Notes under the pieces: model-generated
What the model was told of the DNA's origin: nothing
The model's database searches: none
What the model saw: only the letters and a program-made list of their open reading frames with translations
Shown here: piece by piece, positions 16,805 through 25,379 of the stretch
How the letters are laid out: the number at the start of each line of letters is the position of its first letter
Numbering within the stretch: position 1 is the first letter of the stretch
Translations under genes and position numbers: made by a program
DNA from: Acidobacteriota bacterium
GTDB taxonomy: Bacteria; Acidobacteriota; Blastocatellia; Pyrinomonadales; Pyrinomonadaceae
NCBI GenBank assembly: GCA_020199995.1
Contig: JAIVJM010000230.1
Span: forward strand, 1 to 38,320
Length of the DNA stretch: 38,320 bases
Reading direction: 5' to 3'

Positions 16805-17770
16805 TTAGACGAAGAGCGAAGAGACGCTCGTCTCCTCGTGGATCGACTTGATCGCTTTCGCCAGGAGCGGCGCGATACTCAAAATCTTCACGTTCTCCAT
16901 CACGCACGCCTCGTCCCGCAGTGGGATCGTGTTGGTCGTGACCACCTGCTCGATGGCCGACTTCTCCAACTTGTCGCAGGCGATGCCCGACAGCACGGGG
17001 TGCGTGAAGCACGCGTGGATGCGGTCGGCCCCGGCTGTACGCAGCGCCGCCGCCACCTTCACAAGCGACCCGCCCGTGTCGCACATGTCATCAACGATCA
17101 GACAACTCCGCCCGCGCACGTCGCCGACGACGTTCATCACCTCCGCGACGTTCGCCTTCTCGCGCCGCTTGTCGCACAGCGCGAGTTGCGCGGGGCTCCC
17201 GTCCGAAGACTTGAGCCGCTTGGCGTAGGCGCGCGCGCGCTCAGCGCCGCCCGTGTCCGGCGCGACCACGGTCAGGTTCGGCAGCAGGTGCTCCTCGTAG
17301 TAGCCGATGAAGGCCGGCGCGGCGAAGAGGTGGTCTACGGGGATATCAAAGAAGCCTTGAATCTGCGCCGCGTGCAAGTCCATGGTCAGGATACGGTTGG
17401 CGCCCGCGGTCGTAATCAGGTTCGCCGTGAGCCTCGCCGAGATCGGCACGCGCGGGCGGTCTTTCTTGTCCGAGCGCGCGTAGCCGTAATACGGAATCAC
17501 TGCCGTCACACGCTCCGCCGATGAGCGGCGGAAAGCGTCGAGCATGATGAGCAGCTCCATCAGGTGCGCGTCGGTCGGCGGGCAGGTCGGCTGCACGATA
17601 AAGATGTCGCCGCCGCGCACGTTCTCGGTGATCTGAAAGTTAAACTCACCGTCAGAGAAACGTTCCGTCGTCGCACTGCCGGGATCGCAACTGAGGTAGT
17701 TGCAAATCTCCTGAGTCAAATCGCGGTTCGCGTTGCCCGAGAAAACTTTGATGCCGCCGGTAGTACTCAT
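16805..17770 (-). CDS. prs: Ribose-phosphate pyrophosphokinase (PRPP synthase)
   Basis: Makes PRPP from ribose-5-phosphate and ATP for nucleotide, His and Trp synthesis. Motifs: FSDGEFNFQITENVRGGDIFIVQ, PYYGYARSDKKDRPRVPISA, MDLHAAQIQGFFDIPVDHL, and the PRPP-binding loop CLIVDDMCDTGGSL. Start at ATG 17770 (MSTTGGIKVFSGNANRDL, 321 residues); the frame extends six codons upstream only to a TTG inside a repeat arm. No clear Shine-Dalgarno site precedes the ATG. Confidence 0.97.
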   Translation of the reverse strand: MSTTGGIKVFSGNANRDLTQEICNYLSCDPGSATTERFSDGEFNFQITENVRGGDIFIVQPTCPPTDAHLMELLIMLDAFRRSSAERVTAVIPYYGYARSDKKDRPRVPISARLTANLITTAGANRILTMDLHAAQIQGFFDIPVDHLFAAPAFIGYYEEHLLPNLTVVAPDTGGAERARAYAKRLKSSDGSPAQLALCDKRREKANVAEVMNVVGDVRGRSCLIVDDMCDTGGSLVKVAAALRTAGADRIHACFTHPVLSGIACDKLEKSAIEQVVTTNTIPLRDEACVMENVKILSIAPLLAKAIKSIHEETSVSSLFV

Positions 17771-17772
17771 AG

Positions 17773-17862
17773 AGAGTTCAAAGCTCAAGGTTCAAAGTTC
17801 AAAGTCTTAAATTCCATCTCCCGTTTCGGACTCGAAACCTTTGAACCTAGAACTTTAGAAAG
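17773..17862. repeat. Period-7 repeat hairpin element 8 (tRNA-Gln-prs gap)
   Basis: Left arm, about 17773-17808, reads as GTTCAAA, GCTCAAG, GTTCAAA, GTTCAAA (period 7). The right arm, about 17832-17862, has CGAAACC, TTTGAAC, CTAGAAC, TTTAGAA and pairs imperfectly with it. It ends one base before the tRNA 3' end and lies a few bases from the prs ATG. Confidence 0.75.
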
Positions 17863-17863
17863 T

Positions 17864-17938
17864 TGGCTGGGGCGGAAGGATTCGAACCTACGAATGCCGG
17901 TTCCAAAGACCGGTGCCTTACCACTTGGCGACGCCCCA
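17864..17938 (-). tRNA. tRNA-Gln (anticodon UUG)
   Basis: 75-nt cloverleaf including encoded CCA. Acceptor TGGGGCG pairs with CGCCCCA, discriminator G, then CCA. The anticodon arm CCGGT-CTTTGGA-ACCGG places TTG at positions 34-36, reading CAA/CAG glutamine codons. The T-arm has GTTCGAATC. It lies between ispE and prs. Confidence 0.95.
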
Positions 17939-17964
17939 ATCTCTTTTGCTGTCCCGCGAGCCAT

Positions 17965-18879
17965 CTAAAGAATCGCCGCGCCCTGTCCGAAAGCCTGCCG
18001 ATATTCTCGGCGAGAGAGTGTGGCGCACGAAAAAACCTGCCAGCCATCCTCCGCCACCAATGCTCCTTGCGCCCGACCCGCCTCGCTCTCTCTGTCAAAG
18101 ACTCCGAAGACGCTTGAGCCGCTGCCCGAAAGCATCGCGCGGCGCGCGCCCGCTTCGATGAGTGCGTCCCGCGCCCGCTCGATTTCGGGGAACAATCTGA
18201 AGACGACCAGCTCGAAATCGTTCGACCACACCTCACGGAGCGAATCGTGAGATTCGGCCTCCATGTGCGAAATAGGCAGAATAACGGCGCTTTCAGCCTT
18301 TGTCAAGGCAGTGACACCGATGGCTCCGTAAGCCTCCGCGGTGGAGACCCTCGCGCGCGGCGTGACCAACACCAGGTGTCTTCGTGCCGCGTCTTTCAGC
18401 GGCGTAATGTCCGCCCCTGTCCCAGTCCCGAGCGCCATCCCGCCGGTCAGGAAGAAAGGCACGTCGGCCCCCAGCCGCGCCCCAATCTCAGCCAGTTCGC
18501 TGACTTCCGTTTCGACGCCCCACAGACGCGTCAGTCCGACCAGCGCCGCCGCCGCGTCCGAAGACCCGCCGCCCAACCCCCCGCCCGCCGGAATCTTCTT
18601 CTCCAGACGGATGCGCGCCCCCCGCCGCACGCCGAAACGCTCGCGCAACGCGGTCGCGGCGCGATGCACGAGATTGCCTTCGTCGGCTGGAATGTCGGGC
18701 GCGGAACACAAGACTTCGATGCGCTCTCCGGTGCTCGACTCGAAGGTCAGCTCGTCACGGAGCGAGATGGTTTGGAAGATGGTTCGGAGTTCGTGGTAGC
18801 CGTCGGCGCGGCGTCCGAGCACGCGCAGGGAGAGGTTGATCTTGGCGAAGGCCGGGAGCGTGAATGTTTCGTCCGACAC
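17965..18879 (-). CDS. ispE: 4-diphosphocytidyl-2-C-methyl-D-erythritol kinase
   Basis: GHMP kinase for the fourth MEP-pathway step. N-terminus FAKINLSLRVLGRRADGYHELRT with the typical AKINL and DGYHEL motifs; the ATP-binding loop PAGGGLGGGSSDAAAAL; and LGADVPFFLTGG and MLSGSGSSVFGVF. Length 304. The start appears to be GTG 18879 (MSDETFTLPAF), without an obvious Shine-Dalgarno site. Just ahead of tRNA-Gln and prs. With IspD and IspF elsewhere in the window, three MEP enzymes are represented. Confidence 0.96.
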   Translation of the reverse strand: MSDETFTLPAFAKINLSLRVLGRRADGYHELRTIFQTISLRDELTFESSTGERIEVLCSAPDIPADEGNLVHRAATALRERFGVRRGARIRLEKKIPAGGGLGGGSSDAAAALVGLTRLWGVETEVSELAEIGARLGADVPFFLTGGMALGTGTGADITPLKDAARRHLVLVTPRARVSTAEAYGAIGVTALTKAESAVILPISHMEAESHDSLREVWSNDFELVVFRLFPEIERARDALIEAGARRAMLSGSGSSVFGVFDRESEAGRAQGALVAEDGWQVFSCATLSRREYRQAFGQGAAIL

Positions 18880-18953
18880 GTTAAGAGCGGCTGACGCCTC
18901 TTTAATGTGAAAGCGCCAGCCGCCCGGTTCGTTGCCCCGGATGTCAGTGTGCG

Positions 18954-19619
18954 TCAGCGCTTCATGAAAACCTGCGTAAAGAAGACCCGACCGTCCGCCG
19001 ACCTCGCGACCCCCAGCCCGGCGTGCGTGAACTCACCGTTGAGGATGTTCTCGCGGTGCTTGCTCGAAGTCATCCAGCGTTCGACGGCGAAAGCCGCCGG
19101 GTCATTGTAGCCCTGATTATACGCGATGTTCTCACCAAGCGCTTTCCAACCTCGGACGCCGTGTGCGTCGGCACGGCCCGTCAGGTCGAGCCCATCACGG
19201 TCGACGTGGTTAAAGAAGCCTGCGCGCGACATGTTCTCGGAATGATAGCGGGCCACGAGCGTCAGCGAGCCGTCCCACTGGAGCGGCTGCCGCCCCTTGG
19301 CGATGCGCTCGGCGTTGATGAGTTCGAAGGCGCGACGTTCATCACCAGAGGCCGAGACGGCGGCGGCGGCGACCGGCGCTGAAGTCGAGACATAACGCGT
19401 CTCGCCGGCAGTCGTGATGCGCGTGGCGACGCGCGCACGCGTCCGCACGGGGATTTCCTGCCGCGAGGTCGAGAGCAGGCGCGCGACGGGTTTCGCCGCG
19501 GCCTTTGTGCCTCCGGTAGCCAGAGCGACGACGCCCGTCAGGCTGACCGCGGAAGCGATGCTCAGAGCCTGAAAAGCTCTTTTGAAATATGCTCGCCGGG
19601 GGGACGAACCTTTGTACAT
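18954..19619 (-). CDS. CAP (SCP-like/YkwD) domain secreted protein
   Basis: 221-residue exported protein. A basic N-terminus (MYKGSSPRRAYFKRAF) plus a hydrophobic stretch (about 17-35) forms a signal peptide or anchor, followed by a Ser/Thr/Ala/Arg linker. The CAP domain covers about 93-221: FELINAERIAKGRQPLQWD, YHSENMSRAGFFNHVDRDG, GENIAYN, WMTSSKHRENILNGEFTHAGLGVA. The family is extracellular, with varied roles; activity here is not known. ATG 19619 has GGAAGG at 8-nt spacing. Confidence 0.9.
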   Translation of the reverse strand: MYKGSSPRRAYFKRAFQALSIASAVSLTGVVALATGGTKAAAKPVARLLSTSRQEIPVRTRARVATRITTAGETRYVSTSAPVAAAAVSASGDERRAFELINAERIAKGRQPLQWDGSLTLVARYHSENMSRAGFFNHVDRDGLDLTGRADAHGVRGWKALGENIAYNQGYNDPAAFAVERWMTSSKHRENILNGEFTHAGLGVARSADGRVFFTQVFMKR

Positions 19620-19684
19620 CGGGGGAACCTTCCTCTAAAAATCTGAATCCGGGAGAGGATGCCTTTAAACGGAGACAGCAATAG

Positions 19685-21775
19685 CTATTTGGTGGTTTCG
19701 CCATTCAGTTTTGCTTTGATGCGATCCGTGTCGGCTGCTTCCACGGAGAGCGTGAGGGCCTTTTGCCAAGCGGAGCGGGCCTTCTGAGGGTCGCCCAGCC
19801 TTTGAAAGAGGTCGCCTAGATGCTCTTGAATCGTGTTTGAAGCCGGGTTTCGGCGGGCCGCATCGCTTAGATAGCGTTCGGCCTCCTGTAGTTTGCCCAG
19901 ACGGAAATAAATCCAGCCCAGACTATCGAGGAAAGACGAGTTGGACGGCTCGGCGCGCACGGCGCGTTGAACCAGTTCGAGGGCTTCGGGCAGGCGTTCG
20001 TTCCGCTCTGCGAGGAAATAGCCTAAATTGTTGAGGGCCGTCGGGTTGTTCGGCTCTTTCGAGAGAATCCGGCGTAGCGTCTCTTCAGAGCCCTTCGGGT
20101 CGCCCGCGCGCTCCTGCGCCGAAGAGAGAAGGAGCAGCGCATTCGTCGTCTGATCGGGCTCGTCGGGGGCGGCGAATTCCAGCGCCTTGCGCGCGGCCTC
20201 GATGGCCTCTTTGCCGCGCCCCGCGTTCATCAGAAGGCTCGCGATGATGACGTACTCGTCGTGATCGCCCGGAGTGCCTTTGAGGCGCGGGCGGATGAGT
20301 TCGAGGGCCGCGTCCACGCGCCCGAGGTCGGCGAGCGTGAAGGCTTCGAGGCGCAGGAGGCGGATTTCGTCGGGGAATCGCTGCCGGGCCGCGCGGACGG
20401 CCTCCAGAGCTTCGTTACGTTTCCCCTGCGTACGCAGGAGGTTGACGGCCTGTATGTCCACGGTGGGGTCAGTTTCGCCGAGCACGCGGCGCATCCGCTC
20501 GACGACGGCCAGAGCCTTCTCCGGCTGCCCGGCCTGTTGTTGGAGGTTGACTAACTCTCTCAGGACGAGCGTCGCGAAGCGCCTGTCGCGCTCCGTGGCA
20601 AGCCGCGTGTCTCCGATGTTGCGTGCTTTCAGCAACTCCTCGTGGACCGCGATGGCGTCTTCGTAGCGCGACGCGTCGGAGTAGATTTGCGCGAGTTGGA
20701 GTTGGAGCGTGAGCTGGTCGCGGTCGTTGCCGGGGCGGACGGCGGCGATCCCTGCGCGCACGGTCGCCACGGCGTCGTCCACACGACTGGCGCGCAACTG
20801 CGCGCGCGCCAACATTCCGACGGCGGCGGCGTTCTGCGGGCTCTGCGTGACGATGGTACGCAGCTCGTTGATGACGCCCTGGTCGGCCCCTCCGCCCGCT
20901 TCGAGCGCGCTGCCGAGCAGTTCGAGGTAGCGGGGATTCTCGGGCTCCATGCCGAGGGCGCGGCGGATGGGGGCGAGGGCTTCCGCGGCGCGGCCCGCGC
21001 GCAGGAGGACTTCACCGAGCCGGGCGTTCGCCGCGTCGGGCGACAGCTCGCGGCCTTTTGAGACCACCTGATAAAAACGCCCCTCGACCGACGCGGGCAA
21101 ACTCGCCCACTTACCGAGTGATTCGACGGCTTCACTTTCACGCCCCAGCGCCAGTTGAAACTCCGCGAGCAGCGCCCATGCCTCGGCGTCGTTGGGACGG
21201 ACGCGGATCACTTCACGTAGTTCCGCGACCGCCTTATCGGCGAAGGCGCGGTCGAGATTACCCTCGGCGAGATTGCTTTTGATCGAGTAGACGCGGGAGA
21301 GAAGACGGCGCGCGCCGAGGTTGTCGGGGTTGATACGCACCGCCGCCTGTCCTTCCTGTTCGGCCTGCGCGAGGTCGTCGAGGAAGAAGAAGGCCATCTC
21401 GCCGAGCGCCGTGTGCGCCTCGGCGAGCGTCGGGTCGAGCTCGGCGGCCTGACGGAAGGCGGCTTGCGCGAGTCTGAGCGTCTCGACGGTCATCGCCCCC
21501 GTTCGCGAGCGCACGTAATAGCGCTGCCCTTCGAGGAGTTTCGCATAAGCCTGCGCCCGCCTCTCGCGCGCGTTCTGTGGCTGCGGAACCTGAGCCGCGG
21601 CCTGAGTGCTTGCTCCGGTCGGCTGCCGCGCGGAGGGCGCGGCGGCTGGCTTTCCGGCCTCTCCTTTTTGAGCGAGGATGGCGCGCGGGGCCGTGAAGGC
21701 GGCAAGGCACAACGCGCACGAGGCGACGCCGGAGAACGCCCGCGCGAGCGGCGCGCGTCGAGAAGAATGCTTCAC
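19685..21775 (-). CDS. Secreted tetratricopeptide-repeat protein
   Basis: 696-residue protein starting at GTG 21775 (KHSSRRAPLARAFSG after the initiator), with a signal peptide to about residue 35, a Pro/Ala/Gln linker, then TPR units over most of its length. Examples are DPTLAEAHTALGEMAFFF, NPDNLGARRLLSRVYS, EPNNPTALNNLGYFLAERNE and EPSNSSFLDSLGWIYFRLGK near the end. TPR arrays mediate protein contacts; the partner is unknown. The GTG overlaps the stop of the preceding membrane-protein gene (GTGA), so the pair is translationally coupled. The open frame continues far upstream but that part lies over the preceding gene and is not TPR-like. Confidence 0.85.
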   Translation of the reverse strand: MKHSSRRAPLARAFSGVASCALCLAAFTAPRAILAQKGEAGKPAAAPSARQPTGASTQAAAQVPQPQNARERRAQAYAKLLEGQRYYVRSRTGAMTVETLRLAQAAFRQAAELDPTLAEAHTALGEMAFFFLDDLAQAEQEGQAAVRINPDNLGARRLLSRVYSIKSNLAEGNLDRAFADKAVAELREVIRVRPNDAEAWALLAEFQLALGRESEAVESLGKWASLPASVEGRFYQVVSKGRELSPDAANARLGEVLLRAGRAAEALAPIRRALGMEPENPRYLELLGSALEAGGGADQGVINELRTIVTQSPQNAAAVGMLARAQLRASRVDDAVATVRAGIAAVRPGNDRDQLTLQLQLAQIYSDASRYEDAIAVHEELLKARNIGDTRLATERDRRFATLVLRELVNLQQQAGQPEKALAVVERMRRVLGETDPTVDIQAVNLLRTQGKRNEALEAVRAARQRFPDEIRLLRLEAFTLADLGRVDAALELIRPRLKGTPGDHDEYVIIASLLMNAGRGKEAIEAARKALEFAAPDEPDQTTNALLLLSSAQERAGDPKGSEETLRRILSKEPNNPTALNNLGYFLAERNERLPEALELVQRAVRAEPSNSSFLDSLGWIYFRLGKLQEAERYLSDAARRNPASNTIQEHLGDLFQRLGDPQKARSAWQKALTLSVEAADTDRIKAKLNGETTK

Positions 21776-22284
21776 GCGGTTGTTCCTTTCGCAGCCGTGG
21801 AGTCGTCGGCGCGGGGCTGTTCGGTCGCGTCCACGACGCGCTGCCATGCGGAGCGGCGCGGGTAGGCGTAAAACAGCACGGCGAGGGCGATGACGCCGAG
21901 CCACTTGTCGCTTGGCGCGCCGGTCATGAGGCTTGCGACGAAGCCCATCACGGCAATAGTCCCGCCGATGAGCGCGACGTGGATGGTCGTCATCTGCAAA
22001 GTCCGGAACAGCCCCGCGGTGCCGCGTAAAGCGGCGATGTCTTGCAGGCGCATGGCCGAGAACTTCGTGCGCCGGTAGACAATCGCCCCGACGGCGAAGA
22101 TCGCCACGACGATGCGCAGCGTGCCTCCGAGTTGCGGATTGGGCTCCAGCGCGTCGTCGAAGACGCCAGCCAGCGCGAGCAACAGGAGCAGCAGCGTGAG
22201 CGCGACGAAGGCGCTCACCACTCGCACGGCGGCGCGGTGCCGGCGCGCCAGTTCGTCTTGAATGGCCTCGACCGTCTGTGTCAC
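21772..22284 (-). CDS. Small polytopic membrane protein of unknown function
   Basis: 170 residues with a hydrophilic amphipathic N-terminus (MTQTVEAIQDELARRHR) and about four hydrophobic segments near 22-43, 52-69, 98-117 and 124-142, ending in a charged tail. I do not recognise a family. It sits between the BamD-like gene (17 nt upstream) and the TPR gene (4-nt overlap), so the three probably form a unit linked to envelope assembly; that is inference from context. Confidence 0.7.
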   Translation of the reverse strand: MTQTVEAIQDELARRHRAAVRVVSAFVALTLLLLLLALAGVFDDALEPNPQLGGTLRIVVAIFAVGAIVYRRTKFSAMRLQDIAALRGTAGLFRTLQMTTIHVALIGGTIAVMGFVASLMTGAPSDKWLGVIALAVLFYAYPRRSAWQRVVDATEQPRADDSTAAKGTTA

Positions 22285-22301
22285 GAAGAGTCCTCGCCGG
22301 T

Positions 22302-23915
22302 TTACGCCGGAGCGCCCGAAAGTATGTTTGACTGCGAAGGGGACGCAGAAATTCTAGCACCCGCTCGACTTGCGGGGCAAACAAACGCACGCTTCTGCTC
22401 CGGCGTGGCGCTGCCCTGCGGCGCGGGCGCGAGGCGGCGCGCGGGCGCGGTGCGGTGTGTCGGCATCGTGTTGTAGCTGTCGGGCAGCGTGCCGCCGTTT
22501 TCGATGGCCGCCTGAATCAGGTCGCCGCCCTTGCTGCTGGTGCCGATGATGACGCCGCTCTTGTCCACGGTCTTCGGGACGACGCCCGTGATCTCGCGCA
22601 TGATGCCTCCGAGGAAGGACGGGCCGGTCGGCGCGGGCTCTTGCAGCGCCTTCGGGTCGGGCTCGGGGATGGCCGCGCCGATGGCCGCCAGTTGCTCTCT
22701 GGCCTTCTCGGCGAACTCGCTGTTCGGGTGGAAGCGGACGAGGCGCTGGAAAAACTTGGCCGCCTCATCAGGCTCTTCCTCGGCCACGTAGGTCGAGCCG
22801 AGGCGGTAGAGCACGGCGTCCATCCGCGAGAAGAACGGGTACTTGTCGGCGACCTCGCGGTAACGCGACTGCGCGCCCTTGAGGTTGGTCGCCACGCCGC
22901 GGTAATACTTCTCGTAGTAGTGGTTCCCGACGGTGAGGTTATGCATCGCAAGGTTCTCCTGCACCTCGCGCAGCTTGATCTCGGCGTCGGGACGGAGCGA
23001 GGATTTCGGGAACTGCTGCATGAAAGCCTTGAGGCGCTGCTCGGCCTTGCGTGCCGGCCCCGCCTCGCGGTCGGGCAGTCCCATCCGGCGCATCTCAACC
23101 TCGGCCATCTTGAGCATCACGTCGTCGGCCAGAGGGTGCGTCGGGAAGAACGTCACCCAGTCCTGATACTGCTGTCCGGCCTGAATGAGCGCGCTCGTCG
23201 TGCCTTCGAGGTAGAAGGTGTCGGCGATGGCGAGCTTCGCCAGCGGGAGGTACTCGGAATCGGGATAGGTGTTGATGACGATGCCGAAGAGTGAGCGCGC
23301 GGTCTCGAAGTTGTCGTCGCGCGCCTCTTTCGTCGCCACCTCAAAAAGCTCACGGTCACGGCCCGGCGCGACCGTCCCGACCAACTCATCGTACTTGTCG
23401 TCGCCGCCGCGCCCGAGGATACGGCTGAAGAAGCCGCCCTTCTTCTTCTTGTTTTTGTCCGGGTCGTTGTCGGCGACGGGGCTCGTCCGGCGGTCGCGCG
23501 CCGTCTCGCGCATCGCCGCCTGGACGCGCGTGTCGAGGTCGGGGATGGCGGTTTCGAGCTTGTCGAGGATGCTCGTGTCGTAGCGGTCTGAGCGCTCCTG
23601 CTTGGAGCGCACGTCGTTGACCTCCGAGAGGAGCGAGCTGACCTCTTTCTCCAGTCCGCCGAGGCGCGTCCGCGGGTCGTCCGCCGCCACATCCTTGGCC
23701 GAGTCCTTGGCGTTGAGGCCGGCGATGGCGCTGTTGAGCGTGCGGCGCATCGTCTCAAGGCGCGAGCGCATGACATCAATGCGCTGCATCGGGCTCATCC
23801 CCGTCTGCGCGCCCTGCGGCTGCTGCCGCCCCCGGGCGGTGAGCGCCGACGAAGGCAGCCCCGCCCCCAGCACAGACGCGCACAGAATCATCAACACGGC
23901 TTTGCGAAAACGCAT
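22302..23915 (-). CDS. BamD/YbgF-like TPR protein, probable envelope assembly factor
   Basis: 537 residues from ATG 23915, preceded by GGAGG. A signal peptide (MRFRKAVLMILCASVLGAG) is followed by a coiled-coil-like helical region (about 50-130) and a very basic stretch (DKNKKKKGGFFSRILGRGG). TPR repeats of the BamD/YbgF outer-membrane lipoprotein type follow: FGIVINTYPDSEYLPLAKLAIADTFY, MQQFPKSSLRPDAEIKLREV, VADKYPFFSRMDAVLYRLG and LVRFHPNSEFAEKAREQL. No lipobox Cys is seen at the cleavage region, unlike true BamD. The C-terminal 100 residues are low complexity, and the last 25 or so look unrelated to the family. Confidence 0.75.
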   Translation of the reverse strand: MRFRKAVLMILCASVLGAGLPSSALTARGRQQPQGAQTGMSPMQRIDVMRSRLETMRRTLNSAIAGLNAKDSAKDVAADDPRTRLGGLEKEVSSLLSEVNDVRSKQERSDRYDTSILDKLETAIPDLDTRVQAAMRETARDRRTSPVADNDPDKNKKKKGGFFSRILGRGGDDKYDELVGTVAPGRDRELFEVATKEARDDNFETARSLFGIVINTYPDSEYLPLAKLAIADTFYLEGTTSALIQAGQQYQDWVTFFPTHPLADDVMLKMAEVEMRRMGLPDREAGPARKAEQRLKAFMQQFPKSSLRPDAEIKLREVQENLAMHNLTVGNHYYEKYYRGVATNLKGAQSRYREVADKYPFFSRMDAVLYRLGSTYVAEEEPDEAAKFFQRLVRFHPNSEFAEKAREQLAAIGAAIPEPDPKALQEPAPTGPSFLGGIMREITGVVPKTVDKSGVIIGTSSKGGDLIQAAIENGGTLPDSYNTMPTHRTAPARRLAPAPQGSATPEQKRAFVCPASRAGARISASPSQSNILSGAPA

Positions 23916-23938
23916 TATAAAACCTCCACTTAAATCAA

Positions 23939-24021
23939 ACGATGAAGTCAGAACGCGGAACGATGAATCAGAACGACTTGTCTTTAAAGTTCTGCGTTCA
24001 GCGTTCCGACTTCTGCGTTTC
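23939..24021. repeat. Period-7 repeat hairpin element 9 (rpe-bamD-like gap)
   Basis: Left arm, about 23939-23976, has GATGAAGTCAGAACG, CGGAACGATGAATCAGAACG. Right arm, about 23988-24021, has GTTCTGCGTTCAGCGTTCCG and ACTTCTGCGTTTC. The arms are largely complementary. It overlaps the rpe stop codon by two bases. It shares words with the element at 5424-5505. Confidence 0.75.
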
Positions 24022-24694
24022 AAACGAGTTGCGCCGAGGCGCTCAAGAGTTCACGCACGGCGCGTGCGGGGTCGCCCTCTCCGAAAACGGCTGTCCCGGC
24101 CACCATGATTTCCGCCCCGGCGGAAGCCACCTGTTTGATGTTGCTGCGGTCAATTCCGCCGTCAATCTCGATACGGACGTTAAGACCGCGTTCGTCAATC
24201 ATCCGCCGCAGGCGTCGAACCTTTTCGATTGAGGTCGGGATGAACTGCTGGCCGCCGAAGCCCGGATTGACCGACATCACGAGGACATAATCGGCGAATT
24301 GCAGCGCCTCGTCCAGCGCCGAGAGCGAGGTCGCGGGGTTGATGACGATCCCGGCCTGCGCCCCACCCTTTTTGATTCCCGAAAGAGTCCTGTGGATGTG
24401 CGGGTCCGCCTCGATGTGCACGGAAACCATCCGCGCGCCCGCCTCGACGAACTGCTCCGCGTAACGCCCCGGCTCGGAGATCATGAGATGCGTGTCGAGG
24501 GGTAGTTGGGTTGCGCGGGCGAGCGAACGAACGACGGGTAATCCGATAGTAATGTTGGGGACGAAGTGGCCGTCCATCACGTCGACGTGGACAATTGTGG
24601 CCCCGCCGCGCTCGACCGCCTCGATATCCTCGCGGAGGCGCGTGAAGTCGGCTGACAGGATGGATGGGGCGATTTCGACCATATTTGCTTTCAC
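24020..24694 (-). CDS. rpe: Ribulose-phosphate 3-epimerase
   Basis: TIM-barrel enzyme of the pentose phosphate pathway interconverting ribulose-5-P and xylulose-5-P. Motifs: APSILSADFTRLREDI, HVDVMDGHFVPNITIGLPVV (metal-binding His and Asp), LDTHLMISEP, VMSVNPGFGGQQFI, EIDGGIDRSNI and VAGTAVFGEGDP. Length 224 from GTG 24694, or 220 from ATG 24682, which has GGGTGA at suitable spacing; the second is slightly favoured by the ribosome site, but the choice does not affect the domain. Confidence 0.96.
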   Translation of the reverse strand: MKANMVEIAPSILSADFTRLREDIEAVERGGATIVHVDVMDGHFVPNITIGLPVVRSLARATQLPLDTHLMISEPGRYAEQFVEAGARMVSVHIEADPHIHRTLSGIKKGGAQAGIVINPATSLSALDEALQFADYVLVMSVNPGFGGQQFIPTSIEKVRRLRRMIDERGLNVRIEIDGGIDRSNIKQVASAGAEIMVAGTAVFGEGDPARAVRELLSASAQLV

Positions 24695-24734
24695 CCTGAG
24701 TCTCCAGCGTGCGCCTGCAAGGGCGCGTTCGGCC

Positions 24735-25203
24735 CTACGGTCGGCGGTTGGCGTTGGCCGCGGGGGGACGTGCGGAGTTGGTGTTGCGCGCGCCGTTGGC
24801 GTTCGCGTTCCGCGCGTTCGTGTTGACAGTCCGCGGGCGGTTGGCGTTCGCGCCGCGGTTGGCGTTGAGGTTCGAGTTGCGTGCGTTCGCCCCGCCCGCG
24901 TTGCGGTTGCGGTTACCGTTCGAGTTCGTGTTCGTATTCCGGTTCGTGTTTTTGGGCCGTTCGCGGTTCTCGTTCTTGTTCGAGCCGGCCACGGAGTTCT
25001 CTTTCGCCGCAGCCTTCAAGCCGTCGCCCTTCTCTCCCGGAACCTCTTCGGCGGGCGGGGGGATTGACCACCTCGGGAACCTGTATCTCGGGGCTGCGGA
25101 TGGAGAGATAGACGGTCGCGACGAGGCCGAAGGCGAAGACGGCGGCGATGACGGCGGCTGCCCCAAGCTTGCCGAAAGCCGATACGATTCTCCGCAAAGC
25201 CAC
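24735..25203 (-). pseudogene. Membrane-anchored Asn-rich protein, frameshifted in a run of six C
   Basis: The start at GTG 25203 gives MALRRIVSAFGKLGAAAVIAAVFAFGLVATVYLS, a basic N-terminus plus one transmembrane helix, then IRSPEIQVPEVVNPP. At a run of six C on the coding strand (25057-25062) the frame changes. One base removed there would join it to AEEVPGEKGDGLKAAAKE and a long Asn/Arg/Ala low-complexity tail (NTNRNTNTNSNGNRNRN) ending ANANRRP, about 155 residues in all. PEIQVPEVV resembles the opening of a PASTA domain, which is otherwise missing. Placed between rsmB and rpe. Homopolymer slippage, sequencing error or true decay are all possible. Confidence 0.6.
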
Positions 25204-25379
25204 TCTGTCTTCGCCGCCTCTCTCAGATTAGTCTCAGGAAGGTTTTCGCCGCGCCGGGGACGTTCGCGCGCCGATGCCACATCAAGCGGCGCAGTCTAAC
25301 ATCCGCCGCGCACACGTCGCAAGCAACCGAAAAGCAGTGACGTGTCCCATTATGGACGATTTCCCCGCGCTTTCCGCGC

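Noticed and set aside
1936-17862. CRISPR array in the repeat-rich gaps
   Set aside because: The units are about 7 nt, have no unique spacers of constant length and form inverted rather than direct 25-40 nt repeats.
21776-22390. A longer TPR protein starting near 22390
   Set aside because: The extra 205 residues are Arg/Ala-rich and lie over the four-helix membrane gene in another frame; the GTG at 21775 with a signal peptide is the better start.
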